From Amycolatopsis bullii (GTDB lineage Bacteria; Actinomycetota; Actinomycetes; Mycobacteriales; Pseudonocardiaceae): DNA of 47,900 bases. Every line of letters begins with the position of its first letter. The stretch's first letter is position 1. The DNA is taken from positions 1 through 47,900 of the forward strand of contig NZ_BNAW01000065.1 in NCBI RefSeq assembly GCF_014654205.1, read 5' to 3'. A program made the position numbers and the translations under genes. Of the stretch, positions 1-8,354 are shown in pieces. Under the pieces are notes generated by a model that was not told where the DNA came from, did no database searches, and saw only the letters and a list, made by a program, of their open reading frames with translations.

Positions 1-981
1 GCGGTGCTCGGGCTGGCCGCCGCCCGCCGCCGCCGCGACCCGCGCGCGGAGGCCGGGAAGCTCCACAACCTCGGTGCGGTGCACTGGCAGCACGGCCACT
101 GGCACCGGGCGCGGAGCTGCTTCGTCATGGCCGAGCACCGCTACCGCGCCCTGGACGACCCGCAGGGCACCGGCGCCGTGCTGGCCGCCCTCGCCGACGT
201 CCACCTCGACGGAGGTGATCCCGAGACCGCCGAAGCCGAGTTGCGGGAAGCGCTCGGCCTGCTGCGCGAGTGCGGGGACCGCCGCGGGCAGGCGGCCGCG
301 GCGGCGCAGCTGGGCTCGCTGGCCGAGGACATCGGCGACGTGCGGCGGGCGATCGAAAGCTTCGAGGTCAGCATGCTGCTCGCCCGGGAGTGCGACGACG
401 GCCGCGGGCACGGCCAGGCCGCCAAGCGCTACGCCGACGTCCTGCGCCGGCACGGTGGCCGGGACCAGGCCGCCGACCTGCTCACCGGGGCGCTCGGCGG
501 CGCCGTCCGCACCCGCGAACGGCACTGGGAGGCGCACGTCCTGCGCAGCCTCGGCGACCTGCACACCGACGCCGGCGAAGCAGCCGACGGACAGCGCTTC
601 CTGACCCGGTCGCTGGCGCTGTTCGAGCAGATCGGGCACCGGCACGCCGCCGCCTACACCCACCGCAGCCTCGCCGAGGCCCGCCGCCGCGCCGGCGACC
701 CAGTGGGCGCCCGGCGGCACCTGCGGCTCGCGCTGGAGGTGTTCCGGGACCTGCGCGACCGCCGCGGCGCCGGGTACGCGCTGCTCGGCCTCGGGCGGAC
801 GGAGGCCGAGGAGGGGCACGGCGCCGAGGCGGAACGGCTGCTGCGCACCTCGGCCGGGTTGTTCCGGGAACTCGGGTTCCCGCTGTGGGAGCTGCGCGCG
901 CTGCGCGAACTCGACGGCGTCACCAGCGATTCCCCGGACCGGGACCGGACTCGTGAAGTCTTGACGAAGATCAGGACCTGA
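1..981 (+). CDS. TPR-repeat protein, C-terminal part (AfsR/SARP-like regulator tail)
   Basis: The frame is open from the left edge of the window, so the N-terminus lies outside. About 325 residues are visible. They are built of tandem helical TPR-like repeats, with recurring A-x-x-x-L-x-x-L spacing and phrases such as GNVHR/GAVHW-like openings, QAAAAAQLGSLAEDIGD and HRSLAEARRRAGD. Such repeats form the C-terminal sensor part of actinobacterial AfsR/NB-ARC or SARP regulators; that assignment is inferred because the DNA-binding and nucleotide-binding parts are not in view. The chain ends in a short charged tail and TGA. The next gene is on the same strand about 100 bp downstream with its own ribosome binding site. 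It could also be a free TPR protein. Confidence 0.7.
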   Translation, partial: AVLGLAAARRRRDPRAEAGKLHNLGAVHWQHGHWHRARSCFVMAEHRYRALDDPQGTGAVLAALADVHLDGGDPETAEAELREALGLLRECGDRRGQAAAAAQLGSLAEDIGDVRRAIESFEVSMLLARECDDGRGHGQAAKRYADVLRRHGGRDQAADLLTGALGGAVRTRERHWEAHVLRSLGDLHTDAGEAADGQRFLTRSLALFEQIGHRHAAAYTHRSLAEARRRAGDPVGARRHLRLALEVFRDLRDRRGAGYALLGLGRTEAEEGHGAEAERLLRTSAGLFRELGFPLWELRALRELDGVTSDSPDRDRTREVLTKIRT

Positions 982-1081
982 CGGCGTCCCGTCCCGGCGG
1001 GCGGGGCGGCGAGTTTGGCGAAGTTATGGCCGCCCGGATTTGGCTCCCCGGCGTTCGGAAATCGTCGGAGGGAGACAACTC

Positions 1082-1591
1082 ATGCCGGGACAACGGATGC
1101 TGGCGCGGGTGGCACCGGTGCTGATCGCCTCGGCCGCGACGGCGGTGTTCGCCACCATCGGCACCGCGTCGGCGACCGAGACGGTCACCAAGCTCACGCA
1201 GGCGCAGGCCGCGTCGCAGCTGTCGGCGGCGGGGGTGACGCACTCGTCGAGCGGCGGCTGCACCACCCGGTCCAACTCGACGTGCACGTCCTACGAGCAG
1301 ATCAACCAGAGCACCGTCTCCGGCGTGATCACGCTGAAGCGGGCCAGCGGCTGCGCGATCAACATCACCGGCGGCACCGAGGTCGGCCACGCGTCGGGTA
1401 CCTACAGCCACTACAACGGCTACAAGGTGGACATCTCGCACAACAGCTGCATCGACGCCTACATCAAGAACAGCTTCGGCTACGCCGGCCTGCGCGGCGA
1501 CGGCTACCCGCAGTGGAAGGCCGCGTCCGGCAACCTCTACTGCGACGAGGGGAACCACTGGGACATCACGTACTACACCTGCGGCTGCTGA
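1082..1591 (+). CDS. Small secreted protein with LAS-type (M15-like) zinc peptidase signature
   Basis: The protein has 169 residues from the ATG that follows a GGAGGG ribosome binding site 10 bp upstream; an earlier in-frame start at 1040 has no such site. Residues 1-31 form a Sec signal peptide ending in ASA. The mature part has seven cysteines (60, 68, 91, 123, 154, 167, 169), which suggests disulfides. His110-x6-Asp117 within SHYNGYKVD, followed by Glu156-x2-His159 within EGNHW, matches the His/Asp/Glu/His arrangement of LAS-superfamily metallopeptidases (VanX, M15 and lysostaphin relatives). A role in cutting peptidoglycan peptide bonds outside the cell is inferred from this. The gene is probably monocistronic; what follows is an MFS pseudogene. 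Confidence 0.75.
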   Translation: MPGQRMLARVAPVLIASAATAVFATIGTASATETVTKLTQAQAASQLSAAGVTHSSSGGCTTRSNSTCTSYEQINQSTVSGVITLKRASGCAINITGGTEVGHASGTYSHYNGYKVDISHNSCIDAYIKNSFGYAGLRGDGYPQWKAASGNLYCDEGNHWDITYYTCGC

Positions 1592-1593
1592 GC

Positions 1594-2650
1594 CGTCCCG
1601 CCTTGCTGGGCGGGCGCGCGGCCGACCTGCTGGGGCGCCGCCGGGTGTTCATGCTCGGCACCGCGCTCTTCCTCGTCGTGCCGGTGCTGTCCGCCCTCGC
1701 CACGGGCGGCGCGCTGTTGCTGGTCGTCCGTGCGCTGCACGGCGTCTCGGCCGCGCTGATGGCCCCGACGGCGCTGGCGATCCTCACCGACATGTTCCGA
1801 AAGGCGCGAACGGAACCGGGCGCTGGCCGCGTGGTCCGGGATCGCCGCGATGGGCGCCACGATCGGCCTGCTGGTGTACCTGCTCGTCGAGGCACCCGAA
1901 CTCGGCTGGACGAGTTCCCCCATCCTCGGGCTCGCCGGGGTTTTCGTGGCCCTGGTCGGGCTGACGATCGCCGTCGACCGGCGGTCGGCGGCGCCGATGC
2001 TGCCGGCGCGGCTGTTCCGGTCGAGGGCCGTGCTCGGCGGGAACGTGCTGACCGCACTGGTGGCGATGCTCGCCTACGGCATGTCCGTGGTGCTTTCCCA
2101 GTATTCCCTGGGCGTGCTGGGCTACACGCCGATCGAGTTCGGCCTCAGCCAGTCGGTGATGCCGATCGCTTGCGTGGCCGGGGCGTACGGCGCGCAGAAG
2201 GCGCTGACCCGGCTCACCCTCCGCCCGGTGGCCGTCACCGCGTTCCTGCTGCTCGGGGCCGGAAGTGCCTTGCTGATCCGCATTTCGCCCGACGCCGTGT
2301 ATCTGACGACGGTGTTCCCCGGCCTGGTCCTGTTCGGCCTCGGGCTGGGCATCGGCCCGGTCGTGCTGGCGGCGGCGGCCCTGGCCGGCGTCACCCCGGC
2401 CGACGCGGGCATCGCTTCCGGCATCAACGTGGCGGCGTTCCAGGTCGGCGGCGCCCTCGGCGTGGCGGTGGTGTCCACGATCATCGCGGCGGACATGGCG
2501 GCAACGCCCGGCCCGGCCGGTGCGCTCGCCGGGTTCCACGCGGGGATGCTCGCGTGCACCGGGTTCGGCGTGACCGAGGTGGCGGTCGCCTGGGCTTTGC
2601 TGCGGCGGGCTCGCCGCGGGCACCTGACGGTGGTGCCGCGGCCGCACTGA
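1594..2650 (+). pseudogene. Truncated and frameshifted MFS drug-efflux permease (DHA2/EmrB-like)
   Basis: Two reading frames together encode most of an MFS permease. Frame 1 (about 1594-1806) reads LGGRAADLLGRRRVF, the conserved loop 2-3 motif, then transmembrane helices and LTDMF. Frame 2 (from about 1808) continues with ERNRALAAWSGIAAMG and the rest of the permease to TGA at 2650. The shift fits one extra base between about 1798 and 1808. The first one or two transmembrane helices and any start codon are missing, because permease similarity begins immediately after the stop of the secreted-protein gene. The reading after the shift has a possible ATG at 1850 that would give a 266-residue partial protein, but it would lack half the bundle. 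A non-functional remnant is the simplest reading; a sequencing error could explain the shift but not the missing N-terminus. Confidence 0.8.
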
Positions 2651-2654
2651 CGGC

Positions 2655-3722
2655 TCAGCTTTCGATGAGCAGCCAGTCGCCCGTGCCGCTGCCCGGCTGG
2701 TACGGGCTGTCGGCGCGCTTGGCGACGACGCCGGGGAGCCCGTGCTGACGGGCGGCTTCGACGACGGCCTCTCCGCCGCCCGCGAAGTAGCGGGGGACCT
2801 GCCAGTGCCGGTCCTCGATCGCCAAGCCGTCCAGCAGCTCGCGGCGTTTGGTGTACGGCAGCTCGAGCGTCGGCCGGCCGTCGAGGTGCAGGACGTCGGC
2901 GGCGAAGTAGAAGACCGGGCAGGCGGTCTTGAGCCGTTTGGCGGCCGCGCCGTCGGCCCGGCGGCGCTGGTCCAGTCCGTCGGGATGTGGCTTGCCGTCC
3001 TTCATCACGACGACTTCGCCGTCCAGCAGGACTTCCGTGGACCCGAGCTCCTCACCCAGCTTGTGCAGCTCGGGGTAGCGATCGGTGACGTCGGCGCCCG
3101 TGCCGTCGTGGGCGGTGACGCGGCCGCCGCAGACCAGCAGCATCGTGCGCAGGCCGCCCCAGGCGAATTCGTAGGCCCACGCGTCGTCGTCCGCCGGCAG
3201 CTCACCCGGTTCCGCCACCATCGGCTCGAGGAAGTCGGGCGCGTCTTCGTGGCCGGGCGCGGCGGGATCGAGGCGCCGCAGGGTCCAGTCGCGGCCGTCC
3301 TCGTCGTGGCGGTTCTGGAACAGGTACTTGCCGCGCGTGCGGGCGCCGTGGAAGACCACCTCGACCTTGTGGTCGTTCCAGTGCAGCGTTTCGTAGGTCC
3401 CGGTGTCCCACACGGTCATCCGGCCGCCGCCGTACTCGCCCGCGGGGATCTCGCCGGAGAACGTGAGGTACTCCAGGGGGTGGTCTTCGGTGTGCACGGC
3501 GAGCCGGGGGACGCCGGGGGAGAGCGGCAGGCCCTTCGGCACCGCCCACGAAACGAGCACGCCGTCGCGTTCGAGCCGGAAGTCCCAGTGCAGCCGGGTG
3601 GCGTGGTGTTCCTGGATGACGAAGAGCTCGTCGTTCCCGGGGACGGGCGGGCCGTCGGGCCAGGGTTCGGGGGTGCGGCTGCGGCTTCGCTTGTGGCGGT
3701 ATTCCTCGAGTTTGTCGGCCAT
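2655..3722 (-). CDS. LigD-like 3'-phosphoesterase fused to a degenerate ATP-dependent ligase domain
   Basis: The protein has 355 residues. Residues 30-140 form a LigD phosphoesterase (PE) domain. His39, His45, Asp47, Arg49, His81 and Tyr85 (in EHHATRLHWDFR and HPLEY) line up with the metal and phosphate ligands known from Pseudomonas LigD PE, so end-trimming of 3'-phosphates or ribonucleotides is expected. Residues 148-355 resemble the adenylation domain of ATP-dependent ligases, but the KxDG motif reads A167-W-G-G, the motif IV Glu is Pro320 and the motif V lysines are absent. Motif III (LLDGE) remains. Nick sealing is therefore not expected, and the domain may bind DNA or partners. Ku lies 9 kb downstream at 12665-13531. 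The start ATG is followed by a basic N-terminus. Confidence 0.85.
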   Translation of the reverse strand: MADKLEEYRHKRSRSRTPEPWPDGPPVPGNDELFVIQEHHATRLHWDFRLERDGVLVSWAVPKGLPLSPGVPRLAVHTEDHPLEYLTFSGEIPAGEYGGGRMTVWDTGTYETLHWNDHKVEVVFHGARTRGKYLFQNRHDEDGRDWTLRRLDPAAPGHEDAPDFLEPMVAEPGELPADDDAWAYEFAWGGLRTMLLVCGGRVTAHDGTGADVTDRYPELHKLGEELGSTEVLLDGEVVVMKDGKPHPDGLDQRRRADGAAAKRLKTACPVFYFAADVLHLDGRPTLELPYTKRRELLDGLAIEDRHWQVPRYFAGGGEAVVEAARQHGLPGVVAKRADSPYQPGSGTGDWLLIES

Positions 3723-3836
3723 GGCCGCCCCAGTACCCCTTCCGCTCGAAGAGCCTCCAGCGTACCGGTCCGGCCCGCACGGCGTGGCGACGGCGGCAGC
3801 CGGCTCGGCGATCCCGGCGCCCGGACCGGAAGAAAG

Positions 3837-3889
3837 GCAGTGAATGACTCATTCCCGGCGTCCGACGCCAGGAATGAGTCATTCACTGC
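3837..3889 (-). terminator. Long hairpin between the ABC operon and the LigD-like gene
   Basis: A perfect 19-bp inverted repeat (3837-3855 and 3871-3889) is followed inward by one mismatch and a further 5-bp stem, leaving a 3-nt loop. It lies 15 bp after the stop of the minus-strand ABC gene and before the start of the LigD-like gene, where a terminator is expected. There is no U-tract. Each arm contains its own odd palindrome GAATGACTCATTC. Confidence 0.7.
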
Positions 3890-3903
3890 ACCGAGACCGG
3901 CCC

Positions 3904-5913
3904 TCAGTCCGTCTCGGCCATCGCTTCGGCGAACTGCGCCGCGTACAGCCGTGCGTACGCCCCACCGCTGTGCAGCAGCGTTTCGTGGTCGCCCTGCTCG
4001 ACGATCTGCCCGTGCTCCATCACCAGGATCACGTCCGCGTCGCGGATCGTCGAAAGGCGGTGCGCGATGACGAAGCTCGTGCGGCCGCTGCGCAGGGAGT
4101 TCATCGCCCGCTGGATGAGCACCTCGGTGCGGGTGTCGACCGAGCTCGTCGCCTCGTCGAGGATGAGGATCACCGGCTTGGCCAGGAACGCCCGCGCCAC
4201 CGTGATCAGCTGCTTCTCACCCGCGCTGACCGTGCCGCCCTCGTCGTCGAGCACCGTGTCGTAGCCGTCCGGCAACGTCCGCACGAAGCGGTCCACGTAC
4301 GTCGCCTGGGCCGCCTCGACGATCTCCTCGCGGCTCGGGTCGTCCGCGCCGTAGGCGATGTTCTCCGCGATCGTGCCGCCGAACAGCCACGCGTCCTGCA
4401 GCACCATGCCGGTCTGGTCGCGCAGCTCTTCGCGGTTCATCTTCGCGATGTCGACGCCGTCGAGCGTGATCCGCCCGCTGTCGAGCTCGTAGAACCGCAT
4501 CAGCAGGTTGACCAGCGTCGTCTTCCCCGCGCCGGTCGGGCCGACGATCGCCACCGTCTGACCGGGTTCGACCGTGAGCGACAGGCCCTCGATCAGCGGC
4601 TTGTCCGGCAGGTAGCGGAACGAGACGTCCTGGAACTCGACGCGCCCGCGGATCACCTCGGGCCGCTCCGGGTGCTCCGGTTCCGGTGCCTGCTCCTCGG
4701 CGTCGAGCAGCGCGAACACCCGCTCGGCCGAAGCGACCCCGGACTGCAGGAGGTTCGCCATGCTGGCGATCTGCGTGACCGGCTGGCTGAACTGGCGCGA
4801 GTACTGGATGAACGCCTGCACCTCGCCCAGCGTCAGGCTGCCCGACGCGACGCGCAGCGCGCCGATCACCGCCACCAGCACGTAGCTCAGGTTGCCGATG
4901 AACATCATCGCCGGCTGGATCATCCCGGAGATGAACTGCGCCTTGAAGCTCGCCTGGTACAGCGTTTCGTTCTGCTTGTCGAAGATCGCCGCGGACTCCG
5001 CGCGACGGCCGAACACCTTGACCAGCGAGTGCCCGGTGTACATCTCCTCGACGTGCGCGTTGAGCTTGCCGGTCGTCGACCACTGCTTGATGAAGTTCGG
5101 CTGCGCCCGCTTCCCGACCTTCGCCGCCACGACGGCCGACAAGGGCACGGTGAGCAGCGCGATCAGCGCCAGCAGCGGCGAGATCAGGAACATCATGATG
5201 AGCACGCCGATCACCGTCAGCAGCGACGAGACGATCTGCGACAGCGTCTGCTGCAGCGACATCGCCAGGTTGTCGATGTCGTTGGTGACGCGCGAAAGCA
5301 CCTCGCCGCGCGGCTGGCGGTCGAAGTACTTCAGCGGCAGCCGCGCGAACTTGTCCTCGACCTCCTGGCGCAGCCGGTACACCGCCTGCTGCACCAGTGT
5401 CGTGGTCAGCCGGGCCTGGACGAGCCCGAAGAACGACGCGATGACGAACAGCGCCAGCACGGTCAGCAGGATCTGGCCGACCTTGTCGAAGTCGATGCCG
5501 ACGCCGGGCACGAGGTCGACCCGGCTGTAGATGTCGGCGAGCGTGCCGTCGCCGCGGGCCCGCAGGCCGGCGACGATCTGCTCCTTGGTGACTCCCGGCG
5601 GCACCTGCTTGCCGAGCACGCCGGCGAGGATGGCGTCGGTGGCCTGCCCGAGGATCTTCGGCCCGATCACGGTCAGCGTGACGCTGGCCGCGCCGAGCAC
5701 GAGGACGCCGATCAGGGCCGCTCGCTGCGGTCTCAGCAGCTGCAGCAGGCGCTTGAGCGAACCCTTGAAGTCGAGGGCTTTCTCCGGCGGCGCACCGCCG
5801 CCCATGAACCGGCCGGCCGGTCCGGCCACGGCCCCGGTGTTCCGGTGCCGTTGCGCGACGGGCCGTTCCCCGGCTTCGGTGACGGCGACCTTGGGCGATT
5901 CCGTGGTGCTCAC
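3904..5913 (-). CDS. ABC exporter subunit 2 (permease-ATPase half-transporter, canonical Walker B)
   Basis: The half-transporter has 669 residues: a roughly 55-residue polar N-terminal extension, six predicted transmembrane helices (about 60-390) and a nucleotide-binding domain. Walker A GPTGAGKTT is at 458-466, the signature reads VSAGEKQ at 562-568 instead of LSGGQ, Walker B VILILDEATSSVD is at 581-593 with the catalytic Glu, and the H-loop reads AHRLST. The GTG start overlaps the stop of the preceding subunit by 4 bp (GTGA), which implies translational coupling and a heterodimer. In exporters such as TM287/288 and LmrCD the subunit with intact Walker B carries the hydrolytic site, and here its odd signature would face the partner's degenerate site. 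The substrate is unknown; control by the co-transcribed TetR suggests a toxic compound or lipid. Confidence 0.9.
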   Translation of the reverse strand: MSTTESPKVAVTEAGERPVAQRHRNTGAVAGPAGRFMGGGAPPEKALDFKGSLKRLLQLLRPQRAALIGVLVLGAASVTLTVIGPKILGQATDAILAGVLGKQVPPGVTKEQIVAGLRARGDGTLADIYSRVDLVPGVGIDFDKVGQILLTVLALFVIASFFGLVQARLTTTLVQQAVYRLRQEVEDKFARLPLKYFDRQPRGEVLSRVTNDIDNLAMSLQQTLSQIVSSLLTVIGVLIMMFLISPLLALIALLTVPLSAVVAAKVGKRAQPNFIKQWSTTGKLNAHVEEMYTGHSLVKVFGRRAESAAIFDKQNETLYQASFKAQFISGMIQPAMMFIGNLSYVLVAVIGALRVASGSLTLGEVQAFIQYSRQFSQPVTQIASMANLLQSGVASAERVFALLDAEEQAPEPEHPERPEVIRGRVEFQDVSFRYLPDKPLIEGLSLTVEPGQTVAIVGPTGAGKTTLVNLLMRFYELDSGRITLDGVDIAKMNREELRDQTGMVLQDAWLFGGTIAENIAYGADDPSREEIVEAAQATYVDRFVRTLPDGYDTVLDDEGGTVSAGEKQLITVARAFLAKPVILILDEATSSVDTRTEVLIQRAMNSLRSGRTSFVIAHRLSTIRDADVILVMEHGQIVEQGDHETLLHSGGAYARLYAAQFAEAMAETD

Positions 5914-7643
5914 GCCGCCTCCTGCTCGGTGAGCTGGGACAGCACGATCTCACGATAGGTTTCGTTGCTGTCGAACAGTTCGTGGTGGGTGCCGGTGCCG
6001 ACGACGCGGCCCTCGTCGAGGACGATGATCCGGTCGGCGTTCCGGATGGTGCTGACCCGCTGCGCGACGATGACCACCGTCGCGTCCTTGGTCTCCGACA
6101 CCAGCGCGCGGCGCAAGGCCGCGTCCGTCGCGTAGTCGAGCGCCGAGAACGAGTCGTCGAACAGGTAGATCTCGGGTTTGTGCACCAGCATCCGGGCGAT
6201 CGCGAGCCGTTGCCGCTGGCCGCCCGAGACGTTCGTGCCGCCCTGGGCGATCGGCGCCTCGAGTCCGCCTTCCATCGCTTCGACGAAGTCCTTGCCTTGG
6301 GCCACTTCCAGCGCGTGCCACAGCTCTTCGTCGGTCGCGTCCGGGTTGCCGTAGCGCAGGTTGCTCGCCACCGTGCCGGCGAACAGGTACGGCTTCTGCG
6401 GCACCAGCCCGACCGCGCGGGCGAGCACCGCCGGATCGAGGTCGCGCACGTCGACGCCGTCGACCTTGACCGTGCCCTTCGTGGCGTCCATCAGCCGCGG
6501 GATCAGGTTCAGCAGCGTCGTCTTGCCGGTACCGGTCGACCCGATCACGGCGGTGGTCTCACCCGGCCGCCCGATCAGCGAAATGTCGCACAGCACCGGC
6601 TTTTCCGCGCCGGGGTAGCGGAACTCGACGTTCGCGAGCTCCAGGTGCCCGTGGACCGCGCCGGGGCGGATCGGCGACACCGGCGGGCGGACGCTCGACT
6701 CGGTGTCGAGCACTTCGCTGATCCGCTCGGCGCTGACCTCCGCGCGCGGGACCATCATGAACATGAACGTGGCCATCATGACGGCCATCAGGATCTGCAG
6801 CAGGTAGGACAGGAACGCCGTCATGGCGCCGATCTGCATGCTGCCGGAGTCGATCCGCTGACCGCCGAACCACAGCACGGCGACGCTGGAGGCGTTCATC
6901 ACCAGCATCACGATCGGGAACATCAGCGCCATCAGCCGCCCGACCCGCAGCGAAACGGTGAGCAGTTCGTCGTTGGCGACGTCGAAGCGCTGGCGTTCGT
7001 GTTTGTCGCGCACGAACGCGCGGATCACCCGGATGCCCATGATCTGCTCGCGCAGGATCTGGTTGATCCGGTCGATGCGCACCTGCATCAGCCGGAACGC
7101 CGGGCGCATCTTAGCGATGATCGTGCCGACGGCGACCGCCAGCACCGGCACGATGACCAGCAGCAGCGACGAGAGCGGCACGTCGAGGTTCAGCGCCAGG
7201 ATGATGCCGCCGACGCACATGATCGGCGCGGACACCATCAGCGTCAGCGTCATCAGGACCAGCATCTGGACCTGCTGGACGTCGTTGGTGGTGCGGGTGA
7301 TCAGCGACGGCGTGCCGAACTGGCCGACCTCGCGGGCCGAGAAGTCCTGCACCCGGTGGAAGACCCCGGCGCGGATGTCCCGGCCGATCGCCATCGCCGT
7401 GCGCGCGCCGAAGTAGACCGCGCCGATCGAGCCGGCGATCTGGGCCAGCGTGACGGCCAGCATCACCGCGCCGACCCGCAGGATGTAGGGTATGTCGCCC
7501 TTGATCAGGCCGTCGTCGACGATGTCGGCGTTCAGCGTCGGCAGGTAGAGCATGGCGATCGTCTGCACGAGCTGGAGCGCGACGATCACCCACAGCGTGC
7601 CCCGGTACGGGCGCAGATGGCTGCGCAGGAGCTTGACTAGCAC
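5910..7643 (-). CDS. ABC exporter subunit 1 (permease-ATPase half-transporter, degenerate site)
   Basis: The subunit has 577 residues from a GTG start with GGGGGA upstream; the frame extends further but that part is antisense-like and lacks a ribosome binding site. Six transmembrane helices precede the ATPase domain. Walker A GSTGTGKTT is at 368-376 and the signature NVSGGQRQ near 471-478. Walker B reads IYLFDDSFSALD (492-503), so the catalytic Glu is replaced by Asp497, and the H-loop reads AQRVST with Gln for His. Both changes mark the degenerate-site subunit of a heterodimeric exporter; the canonical SGGQ here would complete the active site of the partner encoded just downstream. Its start overlaps the end of the tetR gene by 7 bp, so regulator and exporter form one operon. 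Confidence 0.9.
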   Translation of the reverse strand: MLVKLLRSHLRPYRGTLWVIVALQLVQTIAMLYLPTLNADIVDDGLIKGDIPYILRVGAVMLAVTLAQIAGSIGAVYFGARTAMAIGRDIRAGVFHRVQDFSAREVGQFGTPSLITRTTNDVQQVQMLVLMTLTLMVSAPIMCVGGIILALNLDVPLSSLLLVIVPVLAVAVGTIIAKMRPAFRLMQVRIDRINQILREQIMGIRVIRAFVRDKHERQRFDVANDELLTVSLRVGRLMALMFPIVMLVMNASSVAVLWFGGQRIDSGSMQIGAMTAFLSYLLQILMAVMMATFMFMMVPRAEVSAERISEVLDTESSVRPPVSPIRPGAVHGHLELANVEFRYPGAEKPVLCDISLIGRPGETTAVIGSTGTGKTTLLNLIPRLMDATKGTVKVDGVDVRDLDPAVLARAVGLVPQKPYLFAGTVASNLRYGNPDATDEELWHALEVAQGKDFVEAMEGGLEAPIAQGGTNVSGGQRQRLAIARMLVHKPEIYLFDDSFSALDYATDAALRRALVSETKDATVVIVAQRVSTIRNADRIIVLDEGRVVGTGTHHELFDSNETYREIVLSQLTEQEAA

Positions 7644-8299
7644 AACGATTCCCCCAGTGGAGTGGTGGTGTTCGGTTCGGGTTTCCGTTCGGTGCCGCCG
7701 GTCAGGGTCGGCATCCCGGCGGCCAGCTCGTCCAGCAGCCGCTCCAGCGTCGGCAGGAGCGGTTCGCCTTCGGTGAACCAGTTGACGAAGGCGACGCGGA
7801 CGGCACTTTCCACCGAGGAGGCCATCAGCCGGCACAGCAGGTGGTCCACACCGCCCACCCGTTTCGCGATCGTTTCGGCCAGGACCCGCTCGACCGCCGC
7901 GTGGGCGTTGAGGAATTCGCCACGCAGCATGAGCTGGCCCATCAGCTCCCGGATACGCGCAACATACGCGCGATCCGGCTCGCCATCACGCGAATATTGC
8001 TCGAGCACCGCGTGCTTGACCGACTCCCAGAGCGGCTCGCCCTCCGGCCGGTCGAGCAGGGCTTCGCGCATCCCCTCGTGCCGGTCGACGACCACCGAGC
8101 AGACCGCCTGCTCCTTGCTGGAGAAGTAGTTGTTGAACGTGCGGGGGGAGACGCCCACCTCGGAGGCGATGTCCTCCACCCGGACGTTCTCCAGCCCCCG
8201 CTCCAGCGTGAGCCGAAGCGCGGCCTGCGCGAGCGCCCGGCGGGCTTCGCGCTTCTTCCGCTCGCGCAGGGTCAGCTTCGGTGGTTCTTCCGGCGGCAT
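7637..8299 (-). CDS. TetR/AcrR-family repressor of the ABC exporter operon
   Basis: The protein has 220 residues from ATG at 8299; an upstream extension of the frame would read through an operator-like repeat and is unlikely. An N-terminal HTH (about residues 25-60) contains RVEDIASEVGVSPRTFNNYFSSKE, typical of TetR regulators, followed by an all-helical ligand and dimer domain. The C-terminal tail is polar. It is the first gene of a three-gene operon with the two ABC half-transporters, overlapping the next start by 7 bp. Paired palindromes 22 bp upstream of the start codon (8321-8354) are the likely autoregulatory operator. The ligand is unknown. Confidence 0.88.
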   Translation of the reverse strand: MPPEEPPKLTLRERKKREARRALAQAALRLTLERGLENVRVEDIASEVGVSPRTFNNYFSSKEQAVCSVVVDRHEGMREALLDRPEGEPLWESVKHAVLEQYSRDGEPDRAYVARIRELMGQLMLRGEFLNAHAAVERVLAETIAKRVGGVDHLLCRLMASSVESAVRVAFVNWFTEGEPLLPTLERLLDELAAGMPTLTGGTERKPEPNTTTPLGESLC

Positions 8300-8320
8300 G
8301 GACGGAGTGTAGCGAAAAAC

Positions 8321-8354
8321 TTGCGGGGCACGCAAAAAATTGCGTGCCCCGCAA
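8321..8354. promoter_or_regulatory. Paired TetR operator upstream of tetR-ABC operon
   Basis: TTGCGGGGCACGCAA (8321-8335) and its exact reverse complement TTGCGTGCCCCGCAA (8340-8354) are separated by AAAA. Each 15-mer is itself a TTGCG-N5-CGCAA dyad, so two dyads sit 19 bp apart centre to centre. A shorter relative, TTGCGACCCGCAA, lies at 8438-8450. The position just upstream of the tetR start supports an autoregulatory operator. Confidence 0.75.

Noticed and set aside
1015..2748. One long plus-strand frame over the secreted protein and MFS region
   Set aside because: Only the part at about 1594-1806 has permease character; the rest is out of frame with the real sequence, so the region was called a pseudogene instead.
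2655..3722. Functional ATP-dependent DNA ligase
   Set aside because: The catalytic Lys of KxDG is Ala, and motifs IV and V are altered.
4217..5953. Long open frames antisense or out of frame to the ABC genes, such as 4217-5953 and 5982-7640
   Set aside because: They are shadows of genes with clear motifs; their sequences are Arg/Pro/Gly-rich without any recognisable domain.
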